Program-made: the position numbers and the translations under genes
Source: Corynebacterium sp. p3-SID1241
GTDB taxonomy: Bacteria > Actinomycetota > Actinomycetes > Mycobacteriales > Mycobacteriaceae
Assembly: GCA_025144025.1 (NCBI GenBank)
Contig: JALXWS010000001.1
Span: forward strand, 216,500-280,499
Length of the DNA: 64,000 bases
Direction: 5' to 3'
In this document: positions 47,809-56,866 of the stretch, piece after piece
Position numbering within the stretch: the first letter of the stretch is position 1
Layout: every line of letters starts with the position of its first letter
Notes under the pieces: generated by a model
The model's input: the letters and a program-made list of their open reading frames with translations, nothing else
The model's database searches: none
What the model was told of the DNA's origin: nothing

Positions 47809-48645
47809 TTAGCGCTTCTTGTTCGGGCGACGACGGCGCACGATCATGTTGTTGGAGTAACGGTTCGGGTTGCGGGTGCGACCCTCCTTGTGGCCCCATG
47901 GGGACACAGGGTGGCGACCACCCGAGGTCTTACCCTCACCACCACCGTGTGGGTGGTCAACCGGGTTCATAACGACACCGCGGACGGTCGGGCGTACGCC
48001 CTTCCAGCGCATGCGGCCGGCCTTACCCCAGCGGATGTTCATCTGCTCAGCGTTGCCAACCTCACCGACGGTGGCACGGCAACGGATGTCCACACGGCGG
48101 ATTTCAGAAGACGGCATACGCAGAACTGCGTACTTGCCTTCCTTACCCAGCAGCTGGATGGAAGCACCAGCGGAGCGAGCCAGCTTAGCGCCGGCGCCCG
48201 GCTTGAGCTCAACAGCGTGGATGATGGAACCGGTCGGGATATTGCGCAGCGGCAGGTTGTTGCCAACCTTGATATCTGCGTTTGGACCGGACTCGACGAT
48301 AGTGCCCTGCTTCAGGCCCTTCGGGGCGATGATGTAGCGCTTCTCGCCATCAACGTAATGAAGCAGTGCGATGTTAGCGGTGCGGTTCGGGTCGTACTCG
48401 ATGTGAGCGACCTTTGCCGGAATGCCGTCCTTGTCGTTACGACGGAAGTCGATCAGACGGTAACGGCGCTTGTGGCCACCGCCGATGTGGCGGGTGGTGA
48501 TGCGGCCGTAGTTGTTACGGCCACCAGTCTTGCTCAGCGGGCGCAGCAGGGACTTCTCCGGAGTAGAACGAGTGATCTCGTCAAACTCAGAAACGGAGGA
48601 TGCGCGGCGACCCGGAGTTGTCGGCTTGTACTTGCGAATAGCCAT
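47809..48645 (-). CDS. rplB: 50S ribosomal protein L2
   Basis: 278 residues: [20 protein letters not shown] and the peptidyl-transferase-centre signature [20 protein letters not shown]. Needed for subunit joining. Confidence 0.98.
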   Translation of the reverse strand: MAIRKYKPTTPGRRASSVSEFDEITRSTPEKSLLRPLSKTGGRNNYGRITTRHIGGGHKRRYRLIDFRRNDKDGIPAKVAHIEYDPNRTANIALLHYVDGEKRYIIAPKGLKQGTIVESGPNADIKVGNNLPLRNIPTGSIIHAVELKPGAGAKLARSAGASIQLLGKEGKYAVLRMPSSEIRRVDIRCRATVGEVGNAEQMNIRWGKAGRMRWKGVRPTVRGVVMNPVDHPHGGGEGKTSGGRHPVSPWGHKEGRTRNPNRYSNNMIVRRRRPNKKR

Positions 48646-48680
48646 AATTCTTCCTTTTCCTTTCGGCTCTCCGGTGGCGC

Positions 48681-48983
48681 TTAAGCGCCGCCGCCGAAGA
48701 CGTCGATGGAGTCGCTGCCTTCACGGAGCGTCACGTATGCACGCTTGGTGGACTTACGCTGGCCGTAACCGGTGCGGGTGCGCTTGCGCTTACCTGCACG
48801 GTTCACGGTGTTCACGGAGTCAACCTTAACGTCAAAGATCTGCTCTACGGCATCTTTAATCTGGGACTTGTTGGAGTCCGTGGAGACGTAGAACGTGTAT
48901 ACGTTCTGCTCCATCAGACCGTAGGACTTCTCGGATACAACCGGGGCGATGATGATATCGCGTGGGTTAGAAATCTTAGCCAT
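48681..48983 (-). CDS. rplW: 50S ribosomal protein L23
   Basis: 100 residues: [20 protein letters not shown] and [20 protein letters not shown]. Docking site for trigger factor and SRP at the exit. Start overlaps the rplD stop by one base. Confidence 0.97.
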   Translation of the reverse strand: MAKISNPRDIIIAPVVSEKSYGLMEQNVYTFYVSTDSNKSQIKDAVEQIFDVKVDSVNTVNRAGKRKRTRTGYGQRKSTKRAYVTLREGSDSIDVFGGGA

Positions 48984-49636
48984 TAGTTCTCCTCCTTATC
49001 CGCGCCGGTTGCGCGGTTGATGAAGGTGTGTAGCGCCTCAACGGAGAACACAACGTCATCGGAGTAGAGAACGTCGTAGGTGTTGAGCTGGCCAGCGTCC
49101 AGGATCTGGACGTTAGGCAGCTTATTAGCGCTACGACGAGCATTGATGTCCTCGCGGCCGATGACCAGCAGCACGTTCTTGCGCTCGGTCAGGGACTCGA
49201 GGAAGGCCTTGGCCGACTTGGTGGACGGCTTCTGGCCCGGTACGAGCTCTTCGATGACGTGGATGCGCTCGTTGCGAGCACGGTCAGACAGTGCACCGAA
49301 GAGAGCAGCCTTGATCATCTTCTTAGGGGTGCGCTGTGCGTAGTCGCGTGGCTGTGGGCCATGGACGGTGCCGCCACCGGTGTAGTGCGGTGCGCGGATG
49401 GAGCCCTGGCGTGCACGGCCGGTACCCTTCTGGCGGAACGGCTTGCGACCACCACCGCGGACATCGCCGCGGGTCTTGGTTGCATGGGTGCCCTGGCGTG
49501 CAGCAGCAAGCTGAGCGTTAACAACCTGGTGCATCAAAGCAATGGATGCCTCGGTGTCAAAGATTTCAGCTGGCAGGTCTACAGAGCCGTTGGTCTTACC
49601 CTCGGAAGTGTGGACGTCTAGCTTGAGGTTGCTCAT
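48983..49636 (-). CDS. rplD: 50S ribosomal protein L4
   Basis: 217 residues: [40 protein letters not shown]. In E. coli L4 represses the S10 operon through its leader; here a long leader precedes rpsJ. Overlaps rplC by 4 nt. Confidence 0.98.
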   Translation of the reverse strand: MSNLKLDVHTSEGKTNGSVDLPAEIFDTEASIALMHQVVNAQLAAARQGTHATKTRGDVRGGGRKPFRQKGTGRARQGSIRAPHYTGGGTVHGPQPRDYAQRTPKKMIKAALFGALSDRARNERIHVIEELVPGQKPSTKSAKAFLESLTERKNVLLVIGREDINARRSANKLPNVQILDAGQLNTYDVLYSDDVVFSVEALHTFINRATGADKEEN

Positions 49637-50289
49637 GCGTGTGCACCGCCCTTCACTGCGGTCTTAACGGTGACGAGGCCGCCGCGCGCACCAGGGATAG
49701 CACCCTTGATGAGCAGCAGGTTGGACTCGGCATCGATCTTCTGAATCTTCAGGTTCTGGGTGGTCACGCGGTCGTGGCCCATACGGCCAGCCATGCGCTT
49801 GCCCTTGAAGACGCGGCCCGGAGTAGCAGCGCCGCCGATGCCGCCAACGCGGCGGTGAGCGGCCTGGTTACCGTGAGCTGCGCCCTGGCCTGCAAAGCCG
49901 TGGCGCTTCATGCCGCCGGCGTAGCCGTGGCCCTTGGTCTTACCGGTGACATCAACGAAGGAGATACCCTCGAAGATGTCCACCTTGACCTCTTGGCCAA
50001 CCTCGTATGCAGAGGTGTCGTCCATGCGGATTTCCGCAACGTGACGGCGCGGGGTGACGCCAGCCTTCTTGAAGTGTCCACCAACCGGCTTATTTGCCTT
50101 GCGTGGGTCGATTTCGCCAAAGGCGATCTGGATGGCGCTGTAGCCATCGGTTTCGGGGGTGCGAATCTGGGTGACAACGCATGGCCCTGCCTCGACGACG
50201 GTAACCGGTACAACGCGGTTGTCCTCGTCGAAGACCTGGGTCATGCCGAGCTTCTTGCCCAGAATGCCCTTGATCTCGTTTTCACTCAT
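49633..50289 (-). CDS. rplC: 50S ribosomal protein L3
   Basis: 218 residues: [60 protein letters not shown]. Early assembly protein of the 50S. Confidence 0.98.
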   Translation of the reverse strand: MSENEIKGILGKKLGMTQVFDEDNRVVPVTVVEAGPCVVTQIRTPETDGYSAIQIAFGEIDPRKANKPVGGHFKKAGVTPRRHVAEIRMDDTSAYEVGQEVKVDIFEGISFVDVTGKTKGHGYAGGMKRHGFAGQGAAHGNQAAHRRVGGIGGAATPGRVFKGKRMAGRMGHDRVTTQNLKIQKIDAESNLLLIKGAIPGARGGLVTVKTAVKGGAHA

Positions 50290-50312
50290 TATTTGTTCTC
50301 CACCAAAGTCGC

Positions 50313-50618
50313 TTACTGGATGTTCACGTCGACGCTTGCCGGAAGATCGATGCGCATAAGAGCATCAACAGTCTTCGGGGTTGGGTCGAGAATGTCGATC
50401 AGGCGCTTGTGAGTGCGCATCTCGAAGTGCTCGCGAGAGTCCTTGTACTTGTGCGGAGAACGAATAACTGCGTATACGTTCTTCTCGGTTGGGAGCGGCA
50501 CTGGGCCAACTACACGAGCGCCGGTACGGGTAACGGTCTCGACGATCTTCTTTGCAGAAGCGTCGATAGCCTCGTGGTCATAGGCCTTCAGCCGAATGCG
50601 GATTTTTTGTCCCGCCAC
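50313..50618 (-). CDS. rpsJ: 30S ribosomal protein S10
   Basis: 101 residues: [40 protein letters not shown] and [20 protein letters not shown]. Also the NusE antitermination factor. First gene of the S10 block. Confidence 0.98.
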   Translation of the reverse strand: MAGQKIRIRLKAYDHEAIDASAKKIVETVTRTGARVVGPVPLPTEKNVYAVIRSPHKYKDSREHFEMRTHKRLIDILDPTPKTVDALMRIDLPASVDVNIQ

Positions 50619-51130
50619 GCTTATCCTCTTCCTCGCTTCCCCACTTTCACATTCCCGGCGTTTCCGGGGCGTGAAGCGGTGGGAAATTGCTTCTCGATTT
50701 CTCTATAACGTTGTCCGGGCTTGGGGCCTGACACAACGCCAGTGGTCTGACTGTCATGACGACCAAGAGGTGCGGTACATGGCAAGTGCCAGAACGCAGT
50801 GCTCTCGACGGGGTACAAGACCCGAAGTCAAAGTATTGTGAAGAGGACGGTTTTCACGCATTACACGTGGAGAGTGTCCCATTCGTCTACTGCCGCTGTT
50901 TATTTGCCATGCCCCTTCTCCGGTCCATCTTCTCGGGGTGTCACTGCTCTAACGCGGACCTAGCCCGATCGGATGACCTTCCAGTCAATGCTTCAGGTTT
51001 CCCTAAAGCATGGCGACAACGAAGGTGTCATGTTCGCTTTACCAGCTCAGCGTCTCCCCGAGGGTGTGCTTGGCGACGTCCGCCGTTAGCACGGAATCTC
51101 GGTTCTCGCTGCCCTGTTAAAGCAACCTAT
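50619..51130 (-). promoter_or_regulatory. Long leader of the S10 operon
   Basis: If the promoter at 51133-51162 is right, the rpsJ mRNA has a leader of about 500 nt. No gene with good start and family match lies in it on either strand. It is a natural place for S10-operon feedback control. I could not fold it by eye. Confidence 0.4.
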
Positions 51131-51132
51131 GT

Positions 51133-51167
51133 ATTTAAGCACGTTGGGCTGCAGTTTTTCAAACCGC
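51133..51167 (-). promoter_or_regulatory. Probable S10 operon promoter
   Basis: Minus strand: TTGAAA (51157-51162), 18 nt, TTAAAT (51133-51138). The -35 lies in GCGGTTTGAAAAACTGC (51151-51167), nearly identical to the element before tuf (56624-56641). Confidence 0.5.
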
Positions 51168-51336
51168 ACACGAAACCGTGCCAAAAATCACGTTTTGGAA
51201 AATTTTGTTGTCTCGCACCCCACGATTGCCGGAGAAGTATCTAAGCTCGGAGGCAATGGCCTCGGACAATTTGTCCTGCCTAGATATCTAAATATCGCGT
51301 TCATGCACCATCCTACAAAGAAAGGCGCAATCGCCC

Positions 51337-51816
51337 ATGTCTGAGAACAAGACTCCTGCACAAAGCACCGAAAATCAGGTTCCTGCCTCCGAGGAGCGCG
51401 AGGTCAATAACAACCTGGAGACCCAGTACGGCACCACCACCATCGATGACGTCGTTGTCTCCAAGATTGCCGGCATCGCTGCCCGCGAGGTTTCCGGCGT
51501 GGATTCCTTGGGCGGTGGCGGCGCCCGCATGATCGGCAATATCCGCGAGTCCTTTGGTGCCTCCGAAGATGTTCGCCAGGGTGTGGACGTAGAGGTAACT
51601 GAAGGCACCGCTCGCATCGAGATCGCCATCAGCGCTGAGTACGGCGTAGCCATCCACGAGCTCGCTGAGGCTATCCGCCGCAACATCATGAATGCGGTAG
51701 AGCGCATGACCGGTTTGAGCGTTGAGCGCGTTGACGTTGTTGTCCACGACGTCAAGCTGCCGAAGGAAGAGGCCGAGGCTGAGGATCAGGCCGCTTTGAA
51801 CCAGGGTCAGGCTTAA
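51337..51816 (+). CDS. Asp23/Gls24 family envelope protein
   Basis: 159 residues. The Asp23 domain occupies ~25-145: TTTIDDVVVSKIAGIAAREV, GVDVEVTEGTARIEIAISAE, IRRNIMNAVERMTGLSVERV. No signal peptide. In Gram-positives such proteins form a membrane-associated layer held by AmaP and respond to envelope or alkaline stress. First gene of a tightly packed six-gene cluster on the plus strand. Confidence 0.88.
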   Translation: MSENKTPAQSTENQVPASEEREVNNNLETQYGTTTIDDVVVSKIAGIAAREVSGVDSLGGGGARMIGNIRESFGASEDVRQGVDVEVTEGTARIEIAISAEYGVAIHELAEAIRRNIMNAVERMTGLSVERVDVVVHDVKLPKEEAEAEDQAALNQGQA

Positions 51817-51821
51817 GCCCA

Positions 51822-52169
51822 ATGTCTGAACCCCGAGCACGTTTTGAGCTCGAGGTAGGCCACGCCCGTGCTATTGCGGAGGCAGTCCAGCAGGTCCGCG
51901 GTGTCGCCGCGCTCGACGGCGGTTCGTTTGGTTCGGTGAGCTTGTACTTTCCAGGCGAGCGCATCACCGGCATGCGGCGGCCTAATCCACGCGATGACCG
52001 CCACCTGCAGATCAATATCCGCGTTGATATCAGCGCCGCGCCGGACCTGTATGCCTTGGCAGAAGATATTCGGTCCGCCGCCCGTGGGACCTGTCCCGAA
52101 CTGCAGCGCATTGACGTTGAGTTTTCTGACGCCGTAGATGGCTTATCCGCTGCTCCATCGAAGGAATAG
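51822..52169 (+). CDS. Second small Asp23-like protein
   Basis: 115 residues: VGHARAIAEAVQQVRGVAAL, then HLQINIRVDISAAPDLYALA. The alternation of a helix, an exposed loop and a beta-alpha unit matches a shortened Asp23 fold. No membrane segment. Follows the first Asp23 gene after 5 nt. Function likely the same layer; not recognised in detail. Confidence 0.6.
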   Translation: MSEPRARFELEVGHARAIAEAVQQVRGVAALDGGSFGSVSLYFPGERITGMRRPNPRDDRHLQINIRVDISAAPDLYALAEDIRSAARGTCPELQRIDVEFSDAVDGLSAAPSKE

Positions 52170-52172
52170 ATA

Positions 52173-52367
52173 ATGAAGAATTACACCACTTTGGGCATCA
52201 TTTCCGGCCTCATTCTTGCCTTCTTTTTATACCTAGGCTGGGGTCCTACTTTGCTCGCCATACTCCTTGCTGCCATTGGCGGCATTGTGGGAGCACACTT
52301 TGATGGCCGTATCGATCTCACCTCTGTGTGGAATGGCCTCATTGGTAAGGAGAAAGGCCAAGGTTAA
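52173..52367 (+). CDS. Small membrane protein, DUF2273
   Basis: 64 residues with two helices (LGIISGLILAFFLYLGWGPT and LLAILLAAIGGIVGAHF). DUF2273 proteins are regular partners in Asp23 clusters and may anchor them. Stop overlaps the next start by one base. Confidence 0.82.
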   Translation: MKNYTTLGIISGLILAFFLYLGWGPTLLAILLAAIGGIVGAHFDGRIDLTSVWNGLIGKEKGQG

Positions 52368-53299
52368 TGACAGATAGTTCCACTCAGGGCCACACGCGTA
52401 TCTCGCTGCGGACCATGGAACACATCGTTACCGCCGCGATTGCTAGCGTGCCCGGCACCAAGGCTATAGAAGCCAAGCTAGCGGGCATCGGCGGCCGCGG
52501 TTTTCCACGGGTCTCGGTCCAAATGGACCCCGAGCGCGAGGTAGCTGCCGTCAACGCCACCATCGGCGTGGTCTGGCCCTCCCCAGTAACCACGGTGGCA
52601 GAGCACACACGCGCCGCCATCTCAGAGGCCATAGCCGCGCACACCGGATATTCCACCACGCGCGTCAACGTCACCGTGGGCGGTTCCGTTCTCGGTACCC
52701 GCGTCACGGCGGCACAGGTAAAAAAGCGCCAAGTTGCTGCTACCGTAGCGCCCCATATCAAGCCTTCGCCCGTGTGGCAGCCGGTCACTGCAGACTCGGT
52801 AGACGTGCGCAGCATTGCCACCCCACGTGAGTCACCGGTGCATCATATTGCTACCCCGAGCGATGATATCGCCGTGCGCTCTATTGCCACCCCGCGCGAA
52901 GCTAAGGTTCGTAGCGTTTCTGCCAATCTTCCCGACCATCAGCTGCGCGAGATCTCTTCCCCGCAGCCGGTGCGTGTGCGCAGCGTCGAGGCTCCGCGCC
53001 CGGCCAAACTGCTGCCTAGTGGTGAGGTTCGCCCGTTGGCAAAGAAAACCAAGGTATCTACCCCGCGACCACTACCGCTGCGAGAGGTCGAGATTCGACA
53101 TGAATGGACCCCTCGCCGCGTGCAGGCGCCCAAAGCCGTGTCTCCACGCGAGGTAAATGTGCCGCAGCTGCAACCGCTCAAGCCCATCGAGATTACCCCG
53201 GCCAATCCTCGCTCGCTACATGTAAATGCGCCACGGCCTGAACCGTTGCGCGCCATTTCCATTAACCCGTACCGCCCACAAGGAGGCAATAATGGCTGA
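52367..53299 (+). CDS. Asp23-like protein with long repeat-rich C-terminal tail
   Basis: 310 residues. Residues ~1-120 are Asp23-like (RISLRTMEHIVTAAIASVPG, VNATIGVVWPSPVTTVAEHT, STTRVNVTVGGSVLGTRVTA). From ~145 on, a tail repeats a roughly 10-14-residue unit of the kind VRSIATPRE: VRSIATPRES, VRSIATPREA, VRSVSANLPD, VRSVEAPRPA, VREVNVPQ-type. It is basic and Pro-rich and may bind other envelope parts. Overlaps the next gene by 8 nt. The tail is not a known domain to me. Confidence 0.7.
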   Translation: MTDSSTQGHTRISLRTMEHIVTAAIASVPGTKAIEAKLAGIGGRGFPRVSVQMDPEREVAAVNATIGVVWPSPVTTVAEHTRAAISEAIAAHTGYSTTRVNVTVGGSVLGTRVTAAQVKKRQVAATVAPHIKPSPVWQPVTADSVDVRSIATPRESPVHHIATPSDDIAVRSIATPREAKVRSVSANLPDHQLREISSPQPVRVRSVEAPRPAKLLPSGEVRPLAKKTKVSTPRPLPLREVEIRHEWTPRRVQAPKAVSPREVNVPQLQPLKPIEITPANPRSLHVNAPRPEPLRAISINPYRPQGGNNG

Positions 53300-53858
53300 T
53301 CAGCATGCGCCAACGCACTTTGGGCAACAACCCAAGGCTTCCCCGGCGGTGCGCACCTGGGCTGTAATCTTAGGGCTGCTATTGATTGCCGCGGGCATCG
53401 TCGGCGTGCGCGAGACCTGGCTGGTGGGTTCCGGTTCCGATGCACAGTCTTGGGTAAAGCCGGTGCTAGACCTCATTGCGACCAAAGACCTCCAAACCTG
53501 GATGATTTGGGCCGGCGTTGGTTCCATCGTCGTAGGCCTCATCTTCGTCATCGCCGCACTCAAGACGCGGCGGACAACGCACCTCCAGTTGGCTTCGGAT
53601 ACCGCCTCGATGTGGATGCGACCGGTGGATATTGCCCGCGTGTCCTCCGCCACCGCTCGCCGCGTACCCGGCGTTGCCTCCGCGCAAACCTCGGCAGATA
53701 GCAAAACTGCAAAGGTCACCGTCCACGGCGATACCGAAGACACCGAGCTGCAAGACCGGGTGGAGACCGCTGTGACGCAGTGCTTGGCCCCCTTACAGAA
53801 CCCGCCGCAGGTCATCGTCACCGTAGAGAAGATTCCGGAGTTGGATAATAATGTCTAG
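53292..53858 (+). CDS. DUF6286 membrane protein
   Basis: 188 residues from ATG 53292 with AGGAGG upstream. Two membrane helices (AVILGLLLIAAGIVGV and WMIWAGVGSIVVGLIFVIAA), then a cytoplasmic Asp23-like/AmaP-like domain (RRVPGVASAQTSADSKTAKV). DUF6286 proteins occur in actinobacterial Asp23 clusters. Overlaps its neighbours on both sides. Confidence 0.75.
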   Translation: MADQHAPTHFGQQPKASPAVRTWAVILGLLLIAAGIVGVRETWLVGSGSDAQSWVKPVLDLIATKDLQTWMIWAGVGSIVVGLIFVIAALKTRRTTHLQLASDTASMWMRPVDIARVSSATARRVPGVASAQTSADSKTAKVTVHGDTEDTELQDRVETAVTQCLAPLQNPPQVIVTVEKIPELDNNV

Positions 53859-54426
53859 AAAGCTTGCGACCTTTGACCGCATCCTGCTCGGTCTACTCGG
53901 AATCATCCTGATTGCCTTGGGCGTATGGCCCCTTCTCATCCATTTTGACGTGGAATTTGCCAAGTATTTGGCCCTGTGGGTGGATCACGATACGTGGAAG
54001 AGCTTGGCGGACAATGATTGGTGGGTCTGGGCGCTAGCCGGCGGCTCAGCTCTGCTCCTCATCGTGGGGCTGTGGATCGTCGTGGCTAATCTGCGCCACC
54101 GCCGCTTCAATCATGTGGAGTCTGCGGCGTCAGATGATAAGGGTTCCATTACCACCTCCATGAATGCTATCGCCGGTGCGGTAGCCCAGGACCTAGACGC
54201 CGTGAAGGGCGTAGAGCGTGTAGAACGCCTCGTGGCCTATGACCGCGCACGCCCCACGCTGCAATTCACGGTGACAGCGAATCCGGACGCCCCCGTGGAG
54301 CGGCTTACCGGCGCGGTGGAAACCAATGAGCACGATTTCCGCGCAGCATTTCCCGACGCCGATTTGGACACTATCTACAAGCTGCAGTTCAGCAAGGTAG
54401 GCCCAATGAAGGACCTATCCGAATAG
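53851..54426 (+). CDS. AmaP-like membrane anchor of the Asp23 cluster
   Basis: 191 residues. Two helices (ILLGLLGIILIALGVWPLLI and WWVWALAGGSALLLIVGLWI) and a C-terminal domain (IAGAVAQDLDAVKGVERVER). This is the layout of AmaP, the anchor of Asp23 in staphylococci. Last gene of the cluster; ends 12 bp inside the convergent gene at 54415. Confidence 0.75.
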   Translation: MSRKLATFDRILLGLLGIILIALGVWPLLIHFDVEFAKYLALWVDHDTWKSLADNDWWVWALAGGSALLLIVGLWIVVANLRHRRFNHVESAASDDKGSITTSMNAIAGAVAQDLDAVKGVERVERLVAYDRARPTLQFTVTANPDAPVERLTGAVETNEHDFRAAFPDADLDTIYKLQFSKVGPMKDLSE

Positions 54427-55113
54427 CGGATTCGGAGTTTCTGCCACCAAGACATCCTTGACGGCCCCAAGGCGGGCCGACTTGCCGCCCCCGAGGATAA
54501 TTTCCAGTTCCTCGCCGGGGCGGCATTGTTCTATGCATTGCCAAGGATATTCTTGGCGGGACACGTGTCGCCTCTCCTTGGCAAATAGGTGCAGGCCGTG
54601 GTCGAGAACCCCGATAGCTTCGGAAAAGCGAAGAACAAAGACATAATCACCGAGCTCTTGCCGCTTGAGGCCTTCAAGGGCTGGGCGCTCGGTATTGAGC
54701 CGCATGAGGCTGGAGACTACTCCGAATCGGTGCTCAAACCCCTCCGTATCCCGAATGGTGAAGGGGCGGCCGGGGCCGGTAGGGCGAATGGAATCATAGG
54801 CCCACACCACGGGCTGGGTATCGGGTCGTCGCACAATGATGTGGGTGGAAGTAGCGGTAATGCGGTAAGCAGGGGCGTCGGCAAGCACGATCCACTCCCC
54901 CGCCGCAACGCGGCCGCCTTCTAAAGGTAGCAGGGGCGGGTGGACGGCCGCTTGGCGCTCCAATTCTGCTACCAGCTCCGTATCGCTAGCACCCCAACCG
55001 ATTCCTCGATTAGCCAGCATGGCAAAGAAGGTGGGAAGGCTCAGATCGGGTTGGCCCTCCCAAGCGCGGCGGAGGGACTCGAGGGTGGGGTCGATGCGGG
55101 TGGGATCATCCAT
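54415..55113 (-). CDS. Unknown protein between Asp23 cluster and tuf
   Basis: 232 residues from ATG 55113 (DDPTRIDPTLESLRRAWEGQ). N-terminal helical part (SLPTFFAMLANRGIGWGASD), then a beta-rich part (GEWIVLADAPAYRITATSTH, WAYDSIRPTGPGRPFTIRDT) and a C-terminal part (ELEIILGGGKSARLGAVKDV). No signal, membrane segment or catalytic motif. Not recognised. The longer frame to 55194 lacks a good start. Confidence 0.6.
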   Translation of the reverse strand: MDDPTRIDPTLESLRRAWEGQPDLSLPTFFAMLANRGIGWGASDTELVAELERQAAVHPPLLPLEGGRVAAGEWIVLADAPAYRITATSTHIIVRRPDTQPVVWAYDSIRPTGPGRPFTIRDTEGFEHRFGVVSSLMRLNTERPALEGLKRQELGDYVFVLRFSEAIGVLDHGLHLFAKERRHVSRQEYPWQCIEQCRPGEELEIILGGGKSARLGAVKDVLVAETPNPLFG

Positions 55114-55217
55114 ATCCCTACAGACTATACCGGCCCTAGGAGCCCGGGCCCATCGCAGCCCAGAAGAATCGTACGAACGGCACGAACACCACATGGGGCG
55201 ACCATGAAAGAAGGATC

Positions 55218-55250
55218 AAAAAATCCGCCCCACCAGCGGTGAAGCGGATT
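55218..55250 (-). terminator. Terminator of tuf
   Basis: Minus strand: AATCCGC (55244-55250) pairs with GCGGATT (55222-55228) and TTTTTTG follows. Located about 35 bp after the tuf stop. Confidence 0.85.
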
Positions 55251-55286
55251 CTTCTAAAGCTCGACTGAGCGGTTACGGGGTATCGA

Positions 55287-56477
55287 TTACTCGATAACCT
55301 TGGTAACGCGGCCAGCGCCGACGGTGCGGGAGCCCTCGCGGATAGCGAAGCGCAGGCCCTCGTCCATAGCGACCGGCTGGATGAGCTCAACGGACATCTC
55401 AACGTTGTCGCCAGGCATAACCATTTCGGTGCCCTCTGGCAGGTGAACAACACCGGTAACGTCCGTGGTACGGAAGTAGAACTGCGGACGGTAGTTGTTC
55501 ATGAACGGGGTGTGGCGGCCGCCCTCGTCCTTCTTCAGGACGTAGACGGAACCCTCGAACTTGGTGTGCGGGGTGTAAGCGCCCGGCTTGATAACAACCT
55601 GGCCGCGCTCAACGTCCTCACGCTTGGTACCACGCAGAAGCAGACCACAGTTGTCGCCAGCCTCGGTGTAGTCCATCATCTTACGGAACATCTCGATACC
55701 GGTAACGGTGGTGTTCTGGGACTTGTCCTGGATACCGATGATCTCAACGTCCTCGTTGACGTTCAGACGGCCACGCTCAACACGGCCGGTAACAACGGTA
55801 CCGCGGCCGGTAATGGTGAAGATGTCCTCGATAGGCATCAGGAACGGCTGGTCGGTAGCACGCTGCGGATCCGGGATGGAGTTGTCGCAGGCTTCCATCA
55901 GGTCAACGACGGACTGTACCCACTTCTCTTCGCCCTCAAGAGCCTTCAGAGCGGAAATGTGAGTGATAGGAGCTTCCTCATCGTAGTCCTGCTCTGCGAG
56001 CAGCTCACGGATCTCCATCTCAACGAGCTCGATGATTTCCTCATCATCAACCATGTCGCACTTGTTCAGTGCAACGAGGATGTAAGGAACGCCAACCTGG
56101 CGAGCAAGCAGAACGTGCTCGCGGGTCTGTGGCATCGGGCCATCGGTTGCAGCAACAACTAGGATAGCGCCGTCCATCTGAGCAGCGCCGGTAATCATGT
56201 TCTTGATGTAGTCGGCGTGGCCCGGAGCGTCAACGTGTGCGTAGTGGCGCTTCGGGGTGGAGTACTCAACGTGGGAGATGTTGATGGTAATACCGCGCTC
56301 CTTCTCCTCAGGAGCCTTGTCGATCATGTCGAACGCGAACGCTTCGTTCTCCTCAGGGTACTGGTCAGCCAGAACCTTGGTGATCGCTGCGGTGGTGGTG
56401 GTCTTGCCGTGGTCGACGTGTCCGATGGTGCCGATGTTCACATGCGGCTTCGTACGCTCGAACTTCTCCTTTGCCAC
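55287..56477 (-). CDS. tuf: Elongation factor Tu
   Basis: 396 residues. G-domain motifs [22 protein letters not shown] and [10 protein letters not shown]; effector region [20 protein letters not shown]. Delivers aminoacyl-tRNA to the ribosome. Single-gene unit with its own promoter (56608-56636) and terminator, a common corynebacterial layout. Confidence 0.99.
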   Translation of the reverse strand: MAKEKFERTKPHVNIGTIGHVDHGKTTTTAAITKVLADQYPEENEAFAFDMIDKAPEEKERGITINISHVEYSTPKRHYAHVDAPGHADYIKNMITGAAQMDGAILVVAATDGPMPQTREHVLLARQVGVPYILVALNKCDMVDDEEIIELVEMEIRELLAEQDYDEEAPITHISALKALEGEEKWVQSVVDLMEACDNSIPDPQRATDQPFLMPIEDIFTITGRGTVVTGRVERGRLNVNEDVEIIGIQDKSQNTTVTGIEMFRKMMDYTEAGDNCGLLLRGTKREDVERGQVVIKPGAYTPHTKFEGSVYVLKKDEGGRHTPFMNNYRPQFYFRTTDVTGVVHLPEGTEMVMPGDNVEMSVELIQPVAMDEGLRFAIREGSRTVGAGRVTKVIE

Positions 56478-56866
56478 TGTATGTCCTCCTGGACTATATG
56501 GTGGCTACGACCTTCGCAGCCACGTGGTTGACAGTTGTCATTGGCACCCGACCCACAGTCAGTGGGACAAAGCGCTAATGACGCTTTCTTTACGTGCCAG
56601 TTACACGATCCTAGATTTATGTCGCAGTTTTTTCAAACCGCCATTATAGGAGGTAACCCCGCGAAAAATCGCGGCCATTTCCCTCGACAAGAATCTTTTT
56701 AATGGATCCTGGGAGGGTAACGGCCGGCTCAATTCACAACCTTAAAACTAAGCTGCAAACTCAGCCCGCCGCTACCCTGGTCCAGTTTCCCGCCCCGCGG
56801 CGGGTCTGGCATCTACTGGCGAAGATTACCAGCCCGAACAAACCGCGGAAGAGACGGGGCTAACTC
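56478..56866 (-). promoter_or_regulatory. tuf promoter and leader
   Basis: Minus strand: TTGAAA (56631-56636), 17 nt, TAGGAT (56608-56613), a strong promoter. The -35 lies in GCGGTTTGAAAAAACTGC (56624-56641), almost the same as before rpsJ. A TATAAT (56644-56649) upstream may belong to a second start. The rest up to the fusA stop holds a GC-rich inverted repeat near 56792-56807 and no gene. Confidence 0.65.

Noticed and set aside
50621-50818. 65-codon minus-strand reading frame upstream of rpsJ
   Set aside because: No Shine-Dalgarno, no family, and basic low-complexity composition; treated as leader.
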